Positions 33,862-41,835 are shown, numbered from the stretch's first letter. The stretch: DNA of 64,000 nucleotides from CAZRXG01 sp964603985 (GCA_964603985.1 CAZRXG010000021.1:1-64000), one strand, 5' to 3'. Translations and numbers: made by a program. Notes: generated by a model not told the origin, from the letters alone.

Positions 33862-35157
33862 ATGCTAGACATCAACATCATCCGGGACGACCCGGAGCAC
33901 GTCAGACAGGCGATGCGCGACCTCAACGACGAGGAGAGCATCCCGCGCATCGACCTGATCCTGGAGCTGGACGAGCGCCGCCGCGCGCTGCTGCAAGAGG
34001 TCGAGGCGATGCGCTCCGAGAAGAACCAGGCCAGCAAGGTGATCGGCAAGACGCGCAACCCACAGGAGCGCGAGGCCATGATCGGCCGGATGAAGAGCCT
34101 CAACGCCAGGCTCGACCGGCAGGAAGCCGACCTGCGCGAGGTGGAGGCCCAACTCGATGAGGAGATGCTGTGGATCCCCAATCTGCCCGCAGAGGGCGTG
34201 CCGGTCGGGCCAGACGAGGAACACAACGTCGTGGAGCGCGAGTGGGGCGAGTGGCCCGAATTTGACTTTGAGCCGCTGCCGCACTGGGACCTCGGCCCGA
34301 TGCTGGACATCATCGACTTCGAGCGGGGCGTGAAGCTGTCCGGCTCGCGCTTCTACGTGCTCAAGGGGTTGGGCGCGCGCCTGCAGCGGGCGCTGATCAC
34401 GTGGATGATCGACGTGCACGTCAGCGAGCACGGCTACACCGAGATTTATCCGCCCTTCATGGTGCGCGGCGACTGCATGGTCGGGACGGGCAACCTGCCC
34501 AAGTTCGGCGAGAACCTGTACCGGGATCACGAGGAAGACTTCTGGTGGGTCCCGACCGCCGAGGTGCCGGTCACCAACCTGCACCGCGAGGAGATCATCC
34601 CGCCCGATACGCTGCCGCTCTACTACGTGGCCTACACGCCCTGCTTCCGCCGCGAGAAGATGAGCGCCGGGCGCGACGTGCGCGGCATCAAGCGCGGCCA
34701 CCAGTTCGACAAGGTGGAGATGGTCAAGATCGTCGAGGGCGACGTGGCGATCTCGGAGCGCGAGCACGCCTCACTGCTGGACAACGCCGAGGACATCACG
34801 CGGCGGCTGGGGCTGCCTTACCGCATCGTGCAGATGTGCACCGGCGATCTGAGCTTCGTGGCCGCCAGGAAGTATGACATCGAGGCGTGGGCAGCCGGGT
34901 CGGGGGAGTGGCTGGAGATTTCATCCGTGTCGAACTTCCACGACTTCCAGGCGCGGCGCATGAACATGCGTTACCGCCCGGCCAAGGGCGAGAAGACGCG
35001 CTTCCCGCACACGCTGAACGGGTCGGGGCTGGCGCTGCCGCGCGTGATGATCGCCATCCTGGAGAACTACCAGCAGGCCGACGGCTCGGTGGTGATCCCG
35101 GAGGTGCTGCGCCCGTACATGGGCGGCGTGGACGTGATCCGCCCGCCGGTGGAATGA
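33862..35157 (+). CDS. serS: Serine--tRNA ligase
   Basis: Seryl-tRNA synthetase, a class II enzyme that charges tRNA-Ser (and tRNA-Sec) with serine. Residues 1-110 form the antiparallel coiled-coil arm that grips the tRNA variable loop. The catalytic core holds motif 2 (TPCFRREKMSAGRDVRGIKR) and motif 3 (NGSGLALPRVMIAILENYQ), plus the Ser-binding TAEVPVTN. Length is normal (431). AGGAGGAG precedes the ATG. Expression should be set by the T-box leader at 33139-33403, read through the IVP gene. Confidence 0.97.
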   Translation: MLDINIIRDDPEHVRQAMRDLNDEESIPRIDLILELDERRRALLQEVEAMRSEKNQASKVIGKTRNPQEREAMIGRMKSLNARLDRQEADLREVEAQLDEEMLWIPNLPAEGVPVGPDEEHNVVEREWGEWPEFDFEPLPHWDLGPMLDIIDFERGVKLSGSRFYVLKGLGARLQRALITWMIDVHVSEHGYTEIYPPFMVRGDCMVGTGNLPKFGENLYRDHEEDFWWVPTAEVPVTNLHREEIIPPDTLPLYYVAYTPCFRREKMSAGRDVRGIKRGHQFDKVEMVKIVEGDVAISEREHASLLDNAEDITRRLGLPYRIVQMCTGDLSFVAARKYDIEAWAAGSGEWLEISSVSNFHDFQARRMNMRYRPAKGEKTRFPHTLNGSGLALPRVMIAILENYQQADGSVVIPEVLRPYMGGVDVIRPPVE

Positions 35158-35225
35158 AGGTAAGCGGGCCTATCTGGCGGTGACACGTGCGTCCGCGCAC
35201 ACGCAGTAAACCGCCCCGCAAAGCA

Positions 35226-35261
35226 CAACCGCCCCGTCGCGTCACTGCGGTGGGGCGGTTG
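35226..35261. terminator. Hairpin between convergent serS and dsrE-like genes
   Basis: CAACCGCCCC and GGGGCGGTTG form a perfect 10-bp stem with a 16-base loop. No T-tract follows, but its position between two convergent gene ends suggests a two-way terminator. Confidence 0.55.
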
Positions 35262-35283
35262 AAGATTCCGGTAAGCCGTCCGT

Positions 35284-35766
35284 CTAGACGAACAATACCT
35301 GCGCGTCCTCGGTCATGTCCATGAACTCCATCGCGCCGAGCACCTTGGCCTGGTCGACCAGATCCTCGTCGGTCAGCTTCATCATGTCCATCGACATCTT
35401 GCAGCCGTAGAGGTTTGCGCCCGCATCGGCCACCATCTCGATGAACTCAGGGACAGGCGGGAAATCGAGCTTGTCGATCTCGCGCCGCATCATCCACGAG
35501 GCCGCAGCCGACATGCCGGGCAGCACGCCGACCAGGCTGGGGATGTGGAACCAGGGATGCATGTTCGGGTTGCCGACGGTCGCCACCTTGAGGTTCTCGT
35601 ACTTCTTCTTGGTGATGATGTCCAGCCCCCAGAAGGTGAAGAAGATGTCAACCTCGATCCCGCTCATGCGGGCTGCGTTGGCCAGGATCAGGGGCGGGTA
35701 GGCCATGTCGAGCGATCCCTTTGAGGCGATAATCGCCAGCTTGCGCGGTTTGCCGTTGTTCTCCAT
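35284..35766 (-). CDS. DsrE/DsrF/DrsH-like sulfur-carrier family protein (DsrE2-type)
   Basis: The start (KLAIIASKGSLDMAYPPLILANAA) and the IFFTFWGLDI segment match the DsrE-like (DsrE2/DrsH) family; a single Cys in GCKMSMDMM (about residue 126) is the likely persulfide carrier. These proteins hand sulfane sulfur between partners such as rhodanese, TusA and DsrC in sulfur oxidation. A hydrophobic stretch at about 75-95 is typical of the DsrE2 branch and may associate with the membrane. It is last in the operon ArsR-SQR-DUF1641-TusE-DsrE, which supports a job in sulfide-derived sulfur handling. Confidence 0.85.
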   Translation of the reverse strand: MENNGKPRKLAIIASKGSLDMAYPPLILANAARMSGIEVDIFFTFWGLDIITKKKYENLKVATVGNPNMHPWFHIPSLVGVLPGMSAAASWMMRREIDKLDFPPVPEFIEMVADAGANLYGCKMSMDMMKLTDEDLVDQAKVLGAMEFMDMTEDAQVLFV

Positions 35767-35808
35767 TGTAGGCTCCTTTGAAAGCGGCAGTCGGCACTGT
35801 GCTGCCGG

Positions 35809-36114
35809 CTAGATGCAGCCGGTCGGCTTGCCGAGGCCGGAGATCTTGGCCGCGACCTTGGCCGGGCCGCCGGGAAACAGCGCGTACAGTTCCTTGGTGT
35901 CGACGTCGGTCTGCTTGGTGATGCGCCGCAGCGTGGGCGCTTCGCCGTTCTTCTCGAACTCCGAGCGGGCGAAGTTGATCACGACCCAGTGGCGGTCGGT
36001 CAGCGTGATGCCCAGCGAACCGGCGACGGCTTCTGCAAGCCCCTCGGTCCAGGCGTTCGGGTCGACCAGGAAACCTTCCTCGTCAAACTGTACGGTGGTT
36101 AGAATGTTGTCCAT
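35809..36114 (-). CDS. TusE/DsrC/DsvC family sulfur relay protein
   Basis: The 101 residues contain the family core FDEEGFLVDPNAWTEG and LTDRHWVVINFAR, and end GLGKPTGCI, with the penultimate Cys that carries sulfur in DsrC/TusE. True DsrC has a second Cys about ten residues earlier; here that region reads AAKISGLG, without Cys, so it is TusE-like and cannot form the DsrC intramolecular trisulfide. The ATG at 36114 has AAAGGAG before it; the TTG upstream is discarded. No dsrAB or tusBCD genes are near. Confidence 0.85.
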   Translation of the reverse strand: MDNILTTVQFDEEGFLVDPNAWTEGLAEAVAGSLGITLTDRHWVVINFARSEFEKNGEAPTLRRITKQTDVDTKELYALFPGGPAKVAAKISGLGKPTGCI

Positions 36115-36185
36115 TACTCTGTTCTCCTTTAGCAAATGTTTTTATGATTGATTGCGTTAAACGCATAATCACCAGATTGATCCGC

Positions 36186-36212
36186 GCGGGAGCGGGTTAC
36201 GCCCTCTCCCGC
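36186..36212 (-). terminator. Hairpin directly after the DUF1641 gene
   Basis: GCGGGAG and CTCCCGC pair, with extra GGGC/GCCC-like pairing inside, starting at the base after the DUF1641 stop. It may reduce read-through to tusE or protect the upstream message; no T-tract follows. Confidence 0.4.
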
Positions 36213-36878
36213 CTAGTTCTTCGATGCCGCAGGCTCGTCGGCCATTACCTTGACCACGTTCAGCAGCCGGGCCAGGCCGCGACGTACCTGTGGATCGTTC
36301 AGTTCGCGGGCCAGCGCCAGCAGCGAGACCCGGCCGTCGGTGGGCGGCACGGATTGGAGGGCCTGCGCCACGCTGTCGGCCAGGTTCATCACCTCGGGCT
36401 GGGTCATGCTGCGCACGGTCTTCAGGATGGTGACGACGTTGTCGCCCAGCGCGCGCATGTCTTGCTCGTCAAACTCGGCGGCGATCTGCTCCAGCACGTA
36501 CCACCCGCCGCGCGCCAGCCCGAAGTAGCCCTCCCGCTCCAGGCGGTCGAGCGTCTCGACGGTGGCGTTGAACATCTGCGGCCCCAGCAGCTGCGCTTCG
36601 CCGACCAGCGCCGAGACGGACTCTAGCTGATCCATCATCGTCAGCAGCAGGTGGGTGTTGCGCAGCAGCCGCTTGAGCAGAAACAGCAGGTCCTCAAGCC
36701 GGAAGTCCATCCCGATCTCGGCCAGCTCGTCAATCGTCAGCTTGATGGCGTGGTTGGCGATGGGAATTAAGTCGCGCTGAAGCTCGTCGAAAGCCTGCTG
36801 GCGCTTGTGCTGTTCCTCAAGCAGCCCGGTCAGGTGATCGACTTTCTGGTGCAGCAGGGCCAGCTCGTTGTCGCTCAT
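36213..36878 (-). CDS. DUF1641 family protein
   Basis: Residues about 90-200 hold the DUF1641 pattern, including GGWYVLEQIAAEF and LGDNVVTILKTVRSMTQPEVM; the rest is helical with a coiled-coil start (about 8-40). DUF1641 proteins regularly accompany sulfide:quinone oxidoreductase and formate dehydrogenase genes; the molecular role is unknown. No TM segment or Cys cluster is seen. GGGAGG supports the ATG at 36878 over the longer frame. It starts 11 bases after the SQR stop, so it belongs to the sulfide operon. Confidence 0.85.
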   Translation of the reverse strand: MSDNELALLHQKVDHLTGLLEEQHKRQQAFDELQRDLIPIANHAIKLTIDELAEIGMDFRLEDLLFLLKRLLRNTHLLLTMMDQLESVSALVGEAQLLGPQMFNATVETLDRLEREGYFGLARGGWYVLEQIAAEFDEQDMRALGDNVVTILKTVRSMTQPEVMNLADSVAQALQSVPPTDGRVSLLALARELNDPQVRRGLARLLNVVKVMADEPAASKN

Positions 36879-36889
36879 GCTCGCCTCCC

Positions 36890-38122
36890 TCAGGCCCACT
36901 TCCCGGCCATGCTCATCTGCGACTCAAACGGCAGCTCCTGGCCCTTGAGCAGGACGTTCCAGTAGATCCAGCGGAACATCATCTTGCCCCAGTGGTTGAC
37001 CGGCGACTCTTGCAGCAGTGAGAAGGGGCCAAGTCCGGGCAGGGGGAACTTGCCGGGCAGCGGTTCCACGTCGTAGTTGAAGTCGATCAGGATGCCCTTC
37101 TCAAAGCCCGATTCGATGAAGCAGTTGGAGTGACCGTCGAATTTGGGCAGCGGCTCCAATCCCTGGACATGGCGGCATATGTTCTCGGCCAGCACGTCAA
37201 GCTGGAAGTGCGCCACCGAACCGGCCTTCGAGGTGGGCAGCTTGGCCGCGTCGCCGATGACCCACACGTTTTCCCACTTCTCGGATTGCAGGGTGTGCTT
37301 GTGGGTGGGGATGAAGTTCAGCTCGTCGCCCATGCCGGAGCGCTCGATCACCTCCGCGCCCATGTTGGTGGGCACGCTGACCAGCAGGTCGTACTCGATC
37401 TCGCGCCCGTCGTAGGCGATGATCTTCTGGTTGGTGCTGTCAACCTCGCCGATGTTGAAGTCGGGTTGCAGGTGGATGCCCTTCTCTTCGAGCATGCCGC
37501 CCAGGATGGACGACGCGCGCGGCTTGGTGAACGCGCCGGGCAGCGGGGTGGAGTAGATCAGCTCGACCTTGTCGCGGATGCCCCGCTCGTGGAAGAACCA
37601 GTCGGCCAGGAAGATGAACTCCAGCGGTGCGACCGGACACTTGATCGGCATCTCGGCGACGTTAAGCACCATCCGCCCGCCCTTCCAGAAGCGCAGGAAC
37701 TCGCCCAGGGCGGTCGCGCCTTCGACGGTGTAGAAGTCGAAGACGTTCTTGCGCCAGCCGCCGTTGACCATCCCCTCGGTTTCCTCAGGGTGGATGTGGC
37801 TGCCGGTGGCGACGACCAGATAATCGTAGTTGATGACGCGCTTGTCCCTGGTCAGCCGCACGCGGTTCTGGTCGGGTTCGATCACCTCGATGTCGGAGAG
37901 GATCATCTCCACGTTGGGGGGGATGAAGTCACGCTTCGGCCTGATCACGTCTGACGGGCTGTACATGCCGAAGGGGATGAACAGGAAGCCGGGCTGGTAG
38001 TAGTGCGTCTCGTCCTTATCGACGATGATGATGCGCCACTCCTCAGGGTTGAGCATCTCGGCCATCTTGTTGGCGACCATCGTGCCGCCGGTGCCTGCTC
38101 CAAGAATCAGGAATGTTTTCAT
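36890..38122 (-). CDS. Sulfide:quinone oxidoreductase-family flavoprotein
   Basis: The N-terminal GAGTGGTMVANKM binds FAD, ATGSHIHPEE closes the site and VIGDAAKLPTSKAG (about 288-301) is the second FAD motif. Cys162 (KCPVAP) and Cys334 (HSNCFIE) are placed like the redox pair of sulfide:quinone oxidoreductases, which oxidise sulfide to sulfane sulfur and reduce the quinone pool at the membrane. The C-terminal amphipathic region fits membrane association. The typical third Cys near residue 125 is absent, which suggests a type III-like enzyme. It is second in the operon after the ArsR regulator (10-base gap). Confidence 0.88.
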   Translation of the reverse strand: MKTFLILGAGTGGTMVANKMAEMLNPEEWRIIIVDKDETHYYQPGFLFIPFGMYSPSDVIRPKRDFIPPNVEMILSDIEVIEPDQNRVRLTRDKRVINYDYLVVATGSHIHPEETEGMVNGGWRKNVFDFYTVEGATALGEFLRFWKGGRMVLNVAEMPIKCPVAPLEFIFLADWFFHERGIRDKVELIYSTPLPGAFTKPRASSILGGMLEEKGIHLQPDFNIGEVDSTNQKIIAYDGREIEYDLLVSVPTNMGAEVIERSGMGDELNFIPTHKHTLQSEKWENVWVIGDAAKLPTSKAGSVAHFQLDVLAENICRHVQGLEPLPKFDGHSNCFIESGFEKGILIDFNYDVEPLPGKFPLPGLGPFSLLQESPVNHWGKMMFRWIYWNVLLKGQELPFESQMSMAGKWA

Positions 38123-38132
38123 GGGTGCTCCT

Positions 38133-38492
38133 TTAAAGGTCGAATTCTTCGCTGACGCTCTGCCCCAACGCGCCCTGATCCCTCAGCCGGTCGGCCAGGA
38201 TAGCCCGCAGCAGGTCGAGGGCCTGGATAATGCGCTGGTCGGCGAGCGAGTAAATCATGGACTGCCCTTCGCGCTGGGCGTTGACCAGACTGCGCTCGCG
38301 CAGCACCTTGAGGTGACGCGACACGGTGGGCTGCGAAAGTTCAAGCAGGTCGGCCAGGTCGCTGACACGGCGCGGCTGGTCGGCCAGCGTGTAGAGGATG
38401 AGGATACGGTTTGCGTCGGCCAGGGCGCTGCATATCCGGGCGTGCAGGGTTGATATCTCTTCGCGCAGTTCGCGGTGCGGCTCGTGGCTCAT
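38133..38492 (-). CDS. ArsR/SmtB family transcriptional regulator
   Basis: A winged helix-turn-helix of usual length (119 residues): LADANRILILYTLA, RVSDLADLLELSQPTVSRHLKVLRE (recognition helix) and the REGQSMIYSLAD wing. It heads the sulfide operon and very probably represses it through the palindrome at 38517-38536. Sulfide-sensing relatives (SqrR, BigR) use two Cys; this protein has only one (about residue 21), and no metal-site CVC motif, so its signal chemistry must differ. The long untranslated leader holds the operator and promoter. Confidence 0.9.
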   Translation of the reverse strand: MSHEPHRELREEISTLHARICSALADANRILILYTLADQPRRVSDLADLLELSQPTVSRHLKVLRERSLVNAQREGQSMIYSLADQRIIQALDLLRAILADRLRDQGALGQSVSEEFDL

Positions 38493-38516
38493 TTTGTGTT
38501 CCCATCTCTCATAGTT

Positions 38517-38536
38517 ATATACGCATATGCGAATAT
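38517..38536. promoter_or_regulatory. Operator of the sulfide operon
   Basis: ATAT-A-CGCATATGCG-A-ATAT is a symmetric 20-bp site, placed just downstream of the -10 box and over the start point. The half-site ATATGCG recurs in the promoter spacer (about 38550-38558). The autogenous ArsR protein is the obvious ligand. Confidence 0.75.
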
Positions 38537-38537
38537 A

Positions 38538-38566
38538 TTATTACGCGCAATATCGCATATAAACAA
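38538..38566 (-). promoter_or_regulatory. Promoter of the sulfide operon
   Basis: Minus strand: TTGTTT (38561-38566), 17-base spacer, TAATAA (38538-38543). Start expected near 38531, within the operator. Confidence 0.65.
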
Positions 38567-38588
38567 ATACGCATGTCATGATTGTAGC

Positions 38589-38602
38589 GTGATAAATGTC
38601 AC
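38589..38602. promoter_or_regulatory. CRP/FNR-type binding site
   Basis: GTGA-TAAATG-TCAC is a symmetric site centred about 65 bases upstream of the expected start of the sulfide operon, the usual place for a class I CRP/FNR activator. No CRP/FNR gene lies in the window. Confidence 0.45.
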
Positions 38603-38755
38603 GTTGCCACCGCAATGCGCCGGGAAAGCCTGCCAGGAACGCGGTCAGCTTCCCGCATTAAGGCGCCAATTTTAACCTATTTTGTCCGCATAATTCGAGT
38701 TTAGCGTACGCAGCGGGCGGCGTCAAGCGGAGTAAGCCCTTAGGGGGATGAGAGT

Positions 38756-39154
38756 TTACGCTGACTGGTCTCGTGCCCGGCGGTGCTCGGCGATGACCTC
38801 GTATGCTTCTTCCAGCGTGGGGACGATCACTATACTGGCAGCCGTGCTGTACACCTTGCCAAGCAGGTCGAGCAGCGTTTGTGCAAAGTGGCTGGCCCCG
38901 AAGAGCACCAGCAGCCCCACGCGTGAATGGGTGAGAGAGGGTGCCTGGGCGATCTTGGGAAAGTTGGCCAGAGTACTCTTAGGTAGTACAAGGTCTTTGA
39001 GGTTAACCAGAATGTCCACCTCGTGGTCAACGCTCTCCAGCATCGCTTCCGACTCGCGATTCATCGCCTCAAGTTCATCCCAGGTGAACTCGCCGCTGTA
39101 GGTGGTGAGAATAATGGTCTTTTCCTCATTGTCCCACTTAATGTCGATACCCAT
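38756..39154 (-). CDS. STAS/SpoIIAA-like small protein, tandem copy 3
   Basis: 132 residues with the shared start MGIDIKWDNEEKTIILTTYSG, then TWDELEAM, a middle LVNLKDL strand, an alpha/beta pattern, and the LEEAYEVIAEHR ending. The strand-helix order and the DELEAMNRESEAML helix resemble SpoIIAA/STAS-like domains found widely in Chloroflexota; this is a fold guess without a known function. No TM or catalytic motif. GAGGAGG before the ATG at 39154 defines the start; the longer frame has no site. It is last of three copies with a 579-bp period. Confidence 0.6.
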   Translation of the reverse strand: MGIDIKWDNEEKTIILTTYSGEFTWDELEAMNRESEAMLESVDHEVDILVNLKDLVLPKSTLANFPKIAQAPSLTHSRVGLLVLFGASHFAQTLLDLLGKVYSTAASIVIVPTLEEAYEVIAEHRRARDQSA

Positions 39155-39334
39155 TGTCTGCCTCCTCGGTGAACGGGCTACGCGCCGCTGCGGGCCTGCC
39201 AAAGCGCCATGACGGGCTCACTCCGACGATGGAACGCCGACCCTGTCAAGGGCGAAGTTGCCAGCGTCGCTAGCGGCGGGCGGGCCAAAACAAGCCAACC
39301 CCGGCGCGCCCGGGGAACAGTTCGGTCTGGTCGT

Positions 39335-39733
39335 CTACGCCGACCGGTCTCGTGCCTGGCGGTGCTCGGCGATGACCTCGTATGCTTCTTCCAGCGTGGG
39401 AACGGTCACCATACTGGTAGCGGCGTTGTACACCTTGCTAAACAGGTCGAGCAGCGTTCGCGCAAAGTGGCTGGCCCCGAAGAACACTGTCAGCCCCACG
39501 CGCGAATGGGTGAAATAAGGTGCCTTGGCGATCTTGGGGAAGTTGGCCAGGGCGTCTTTGGGTATTACAAGGTCTTCGAGGCTGGCCAGGATATCCACCT
39601 CGTGGTCAACGCTCTCCAGCAGCGCCTCGGTCTCGCGACTCATCGCCTCAAACTCGTCCCAGGTGTACAGGCCGCTGTAGGTGTGGCGGATGATGGTCTT
39701 TTCCTCATTATCCCACCTGACGTCGATACTCAT
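39335..39733 (-). CDS. STAS/SpoIIAA-like small protein, tandem copy 2
   Basis: 132 residues, MSIDVRWDNEEKTIIRHTYSG start, closely similar to copy 3 in the second half (FGASHFARTLLDLF, VPTLEEAYEVIAEHR). The ribosome site GAGGAGG is conserved. Spacers between the copies (180 bp) are also alike, including GGTTCACTCCGACGATGGAA, so whole units were duplicated. Variation is concentrated in the middle strand and helix (VIPKDALANFPKIAKAPYF), which may change binding preference. Confidence 0.6.
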   Translation of the reverse strand: MSIDVRWDNEEKTIIRHTYSGLYTWDEFEAMSRETEALLESVDHEVDILASLEDLVIPKDALANFPKIAKAPYFTHSRVGLTVFFGASHFARTLLDLFSKVYNAATSMVTVPTLEEAYEVIAEHRQARDRSA

Positions 39734-39913
39734 TGTCTGCCTCCTCGGTGAACGGGCCACGCGCCGCTGCGGGCCTGCCAAAGCGCCATGACGGGTTCAC
39801 TCCGACGATGGAACGCCGACCCCGTCAAAGGCGAAGTTGCCAGCATCGCTAGCAGCGGGCGGTCCAAAACCAGCCGGCCCCAGCGCGTCCGGGGGACTGT
39901 TCGGTCTGGTCGT

Positions 39914-40312
39914 CTACGCCGGTCGGTCTCGCGTCTGGCGGTGCGCGGCGATGATCTCGTATGCTTCCTCCGGCGTAGAGGCGGTCACGATGCGGGACGT
40001 TTGGTAGAAGACTTTGCCGAACAGGCCAAGCATCGTCTCGGCGAAGCGGCTGGTACCGAGCATCACAGCCAGGCCTGCGTTGGGATGGGTGAAGACGGGT
40101 GAGGATGCCATTTTGGGGTAGTTAGCCAGGGCGTCGCGGGGGATCTTGACATCTTCGATGTCGCCGATGAAATCCACCTTGTGATCGACGCTGTCCAGCA
40201 TTGCTTTCAATTCGTGGTTGACGGCCTCAAGTTCGTCCCAGGTGAACTCGCCGCTGTAGGTGTGGCGGATGATGGTCTTCTCTTCGTCGTCCCACCTGAC
40301 CTCGATACCCAT
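39914..40312 (-). CDS. STAS/SpoIIAA-like small protein, tandem copy 1
   Basis: 132 residues, start MGIEVRWDDEEKTIIRHTYSG, the most diverged of the three (DFIGDIEDVKIPRDALANY, MLGTSRFAETMLGLFGKVF). GGGAGGG precedes the ATG at 40312; the 32 extra codons of the longer frame have no support. It is first in transcription order. The region upstream is short and shared with the MFS gene's 3' end, so a promoter may lie within 40313-40408. Confidence 0.6.
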   Translation of the reverse strand: MGIEVRWDDEEKTIIRHTYSGEFTWDELEAVNHELKAMLDSVDHKVDFIGDIEDVKIPRDALANYPKMASSPVFTHPNAGLAVMLGTSRFAETMLGLFGKVFYQTSRIVTASTPEEAYEIIAAHRQTRDRPA

Positions 40313-40408
40313 ATGCGAACCCTCCCGGTAGTGGTAAGGCGCAACGCCAGTATACAGCACAGGCACGCCGGGAGGCAATCGCGACTCTTGTGCGGCGAGG
40401 GAGGTCAC

Positions 40409-41641
40409 CTAGCGCTCCGTGCCGGACTCCGGCACCCACGTCACGAACAACGCGGCTGCCAGCAGGGCGAGCGCGGCCCCGAAGACGAACGGCGCGCTGG
40501 CCGTGATCTGCTGCCACAGCAGCCCGGCGATCAGACTGGCCGGGAAGGCCGCCACCCCGACCGCCGCGTTGTAGACGCCGTAGGCCATGCCGCGTTGCCT
40601 GCGTGGGACCACGTCGGCGACGTAGGCCCTGGCCGTTCCCTCGACCGCGCCGTAGTAGACCCCGTACAGCGCGTAGAGCGCCCAGATCTGCCAGGGCACG
40701 CTCGCCAGCGCGAAGCCCAGGTAAAGCAGGCCATACACCAGCCAGCCGCCGACGATCAGCCGCCGCCGCCCGACCCGGTCGGAGAGCGCGCCCGCCGGGC
40801 CGGAAACGAGCGCGTACACCAGGTTGAAGGTGATCAGCATGCCCAGCACACCCAGGACGCTCAGGCCGCGCTCCTGCGCCCGCAGGATCAGGAAGGCGTC
40901 CGCCGAGTTGCCCAGCGCGAACACCACCACCACGACCAGGAAGCGCCGGAAGCGGGCGTCGAAGCCGCGCAGCGAGAGGCGGAGCGCGGTTTCTTCGCCC
41001 GTCACGGGGACATCCCGCGCTCCGAGCGCCAGCGTCAGCACGGCCAGCGCGGCGGGGATCACGCTGATCAGCACCAGCCGTTGGAACGTGTCCCGCACCA
41101 GCGTCAGTGCCCCGGCCTGGGTGGCCCACACCACACCCAGCGCGATCAGCAGGCCGATCATCGCCCCGGCGGTATCGCCCGCGCGGTGCAGCCCGAAGGC
41201 CAGCCCGCGATGCTTTTCGTCGATGCTGTCGGCTACCAGCGCGTCGCGCGGGGCGGTGCGCACACCCTTGCCCACCCGGTCGGCGAAGCGCACCGCCAGC
41301 ACGCCCCACCACGAGGCTGCGAAGTACAAAAAAGGCTTGGCGACCGCCGAGATGGCGTAGCCTACCAGGGTGGGCGCTTTGCGCCTGCGCAGGCGGTCGG
41401 AGATCCAGCCGAAGACGATCTTCAGCAGGCTGGCCGTGCTCTCGGCGATGCCCTCGATCAGCCCGACGACGGTCGTGCGTGCGCCGAGCACGTTCACCAG
41501 GAAGAGCGGCAGCAGGCTGAGGAGCATCTCGCTGGAGATGTCGTTCAGGAAGCTGGTGATGGTAACAGCCCATACGTTGCGCGGCAGCGTGCGCAGGTTG
41601 GCACGCGTGCCGGGTGCGGCAGAGTCAGGTGAGAGGGACAC
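40409..41641 (-). CDS. Major facilitator superfamily transporter
   Basis: About 12 TM segments over 410 residues. The FLNDISSEMLLSLLPLFLVN start of TM1 and the DRLRRRK and DRVGKGVRTAPRDALVADS loops are typical of an MFS branch related to drug and sugar-phosphate exporters; the second half repeats the DRVGRRR signature. The substrate is unknown. The GTG at 41641 follows AAGGAG and fits the family N-terminus, so the longer frame is rejected. It is transcribed away from the tRNA gene. Confidence 0.85.
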   Translation of the reverse strand: MSLSPDSAAPGTRANLRTLPRNVWAVTITSFLNDISSEMLLSLLPLFLVNVLGARTTVVGLIEGIAESTASLLKIVFGWISDRLRRRKAPTLVGYAISAVAKPFLYFAASWWGVLAVRFADRVGKGVRTAPRDALVADSIDEKHRGLAFGLHRAGDTAGAMIGLLIALGVVWATQAGALTLVRDTFQRLVLISVIPAALAVLTLALGARDVPVTGEETALRLSLRGFDARFRRFLVVVVVFALGNSADAFLILRAQERGLSVLGVLGMLITFNLVYALVSGPAGALSDRVGRRRLIVGGWLVYGLLYLGFALASVPWQIWALYALYGVYYGAVEGTARAYVADVVPRRQRGMAYGVYNAAVGVAAFPASLIAGLLWQQITASAPFVFGAALALLAAALFVTWVPESGTER

Positions 41642-41718
41642 GATGGCGGTCTCCTTCCCTAATAGCCCACTCAGAGGGAACCAATCATACTCCCCTGTGC
41701 GGCGGGCGGCAAAAAGGG

Positions 41719-41747
41719 TTGCCCGAACACTACCCGCATGGTACACT
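41719..41747 (+). promoter_or_regulatory. Promoter of tRNA-Arg
   Basis: TTGCCC (41719-41724), 17-base spacer, TACACT (41742-41747), ending 9 bases before the tRNA. Confidence 0.65.
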
Positions 41748-41756
41748 ACCCGTACA

Positions 41757-41829
41757 GCGCCAGTAGCTCAATGGAGAGAGCGTTGGTCTACGAAACCAAA
41801 GGTTGCAGGTTCGAATCCTGTCTGGCGCG
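41757..41829 (+). tRNA. tRNA-Arg (anticodon ACG)
   Basis: The acceptor stem GCGCCAG/CTGGCGC pairs fully. The D arm GCTC/GAGC, anticodon arm TTGGT-CTACGAA-ACCAA and T arm GCAGG-TTCGAAT-CCTGT are complete. Anticodon ACG (inosine after editing) reads CGU, CGC and CGA. CCA is not encoded. Confidence 0.97.
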
Positions 41830-41835
41830 CCTGCC

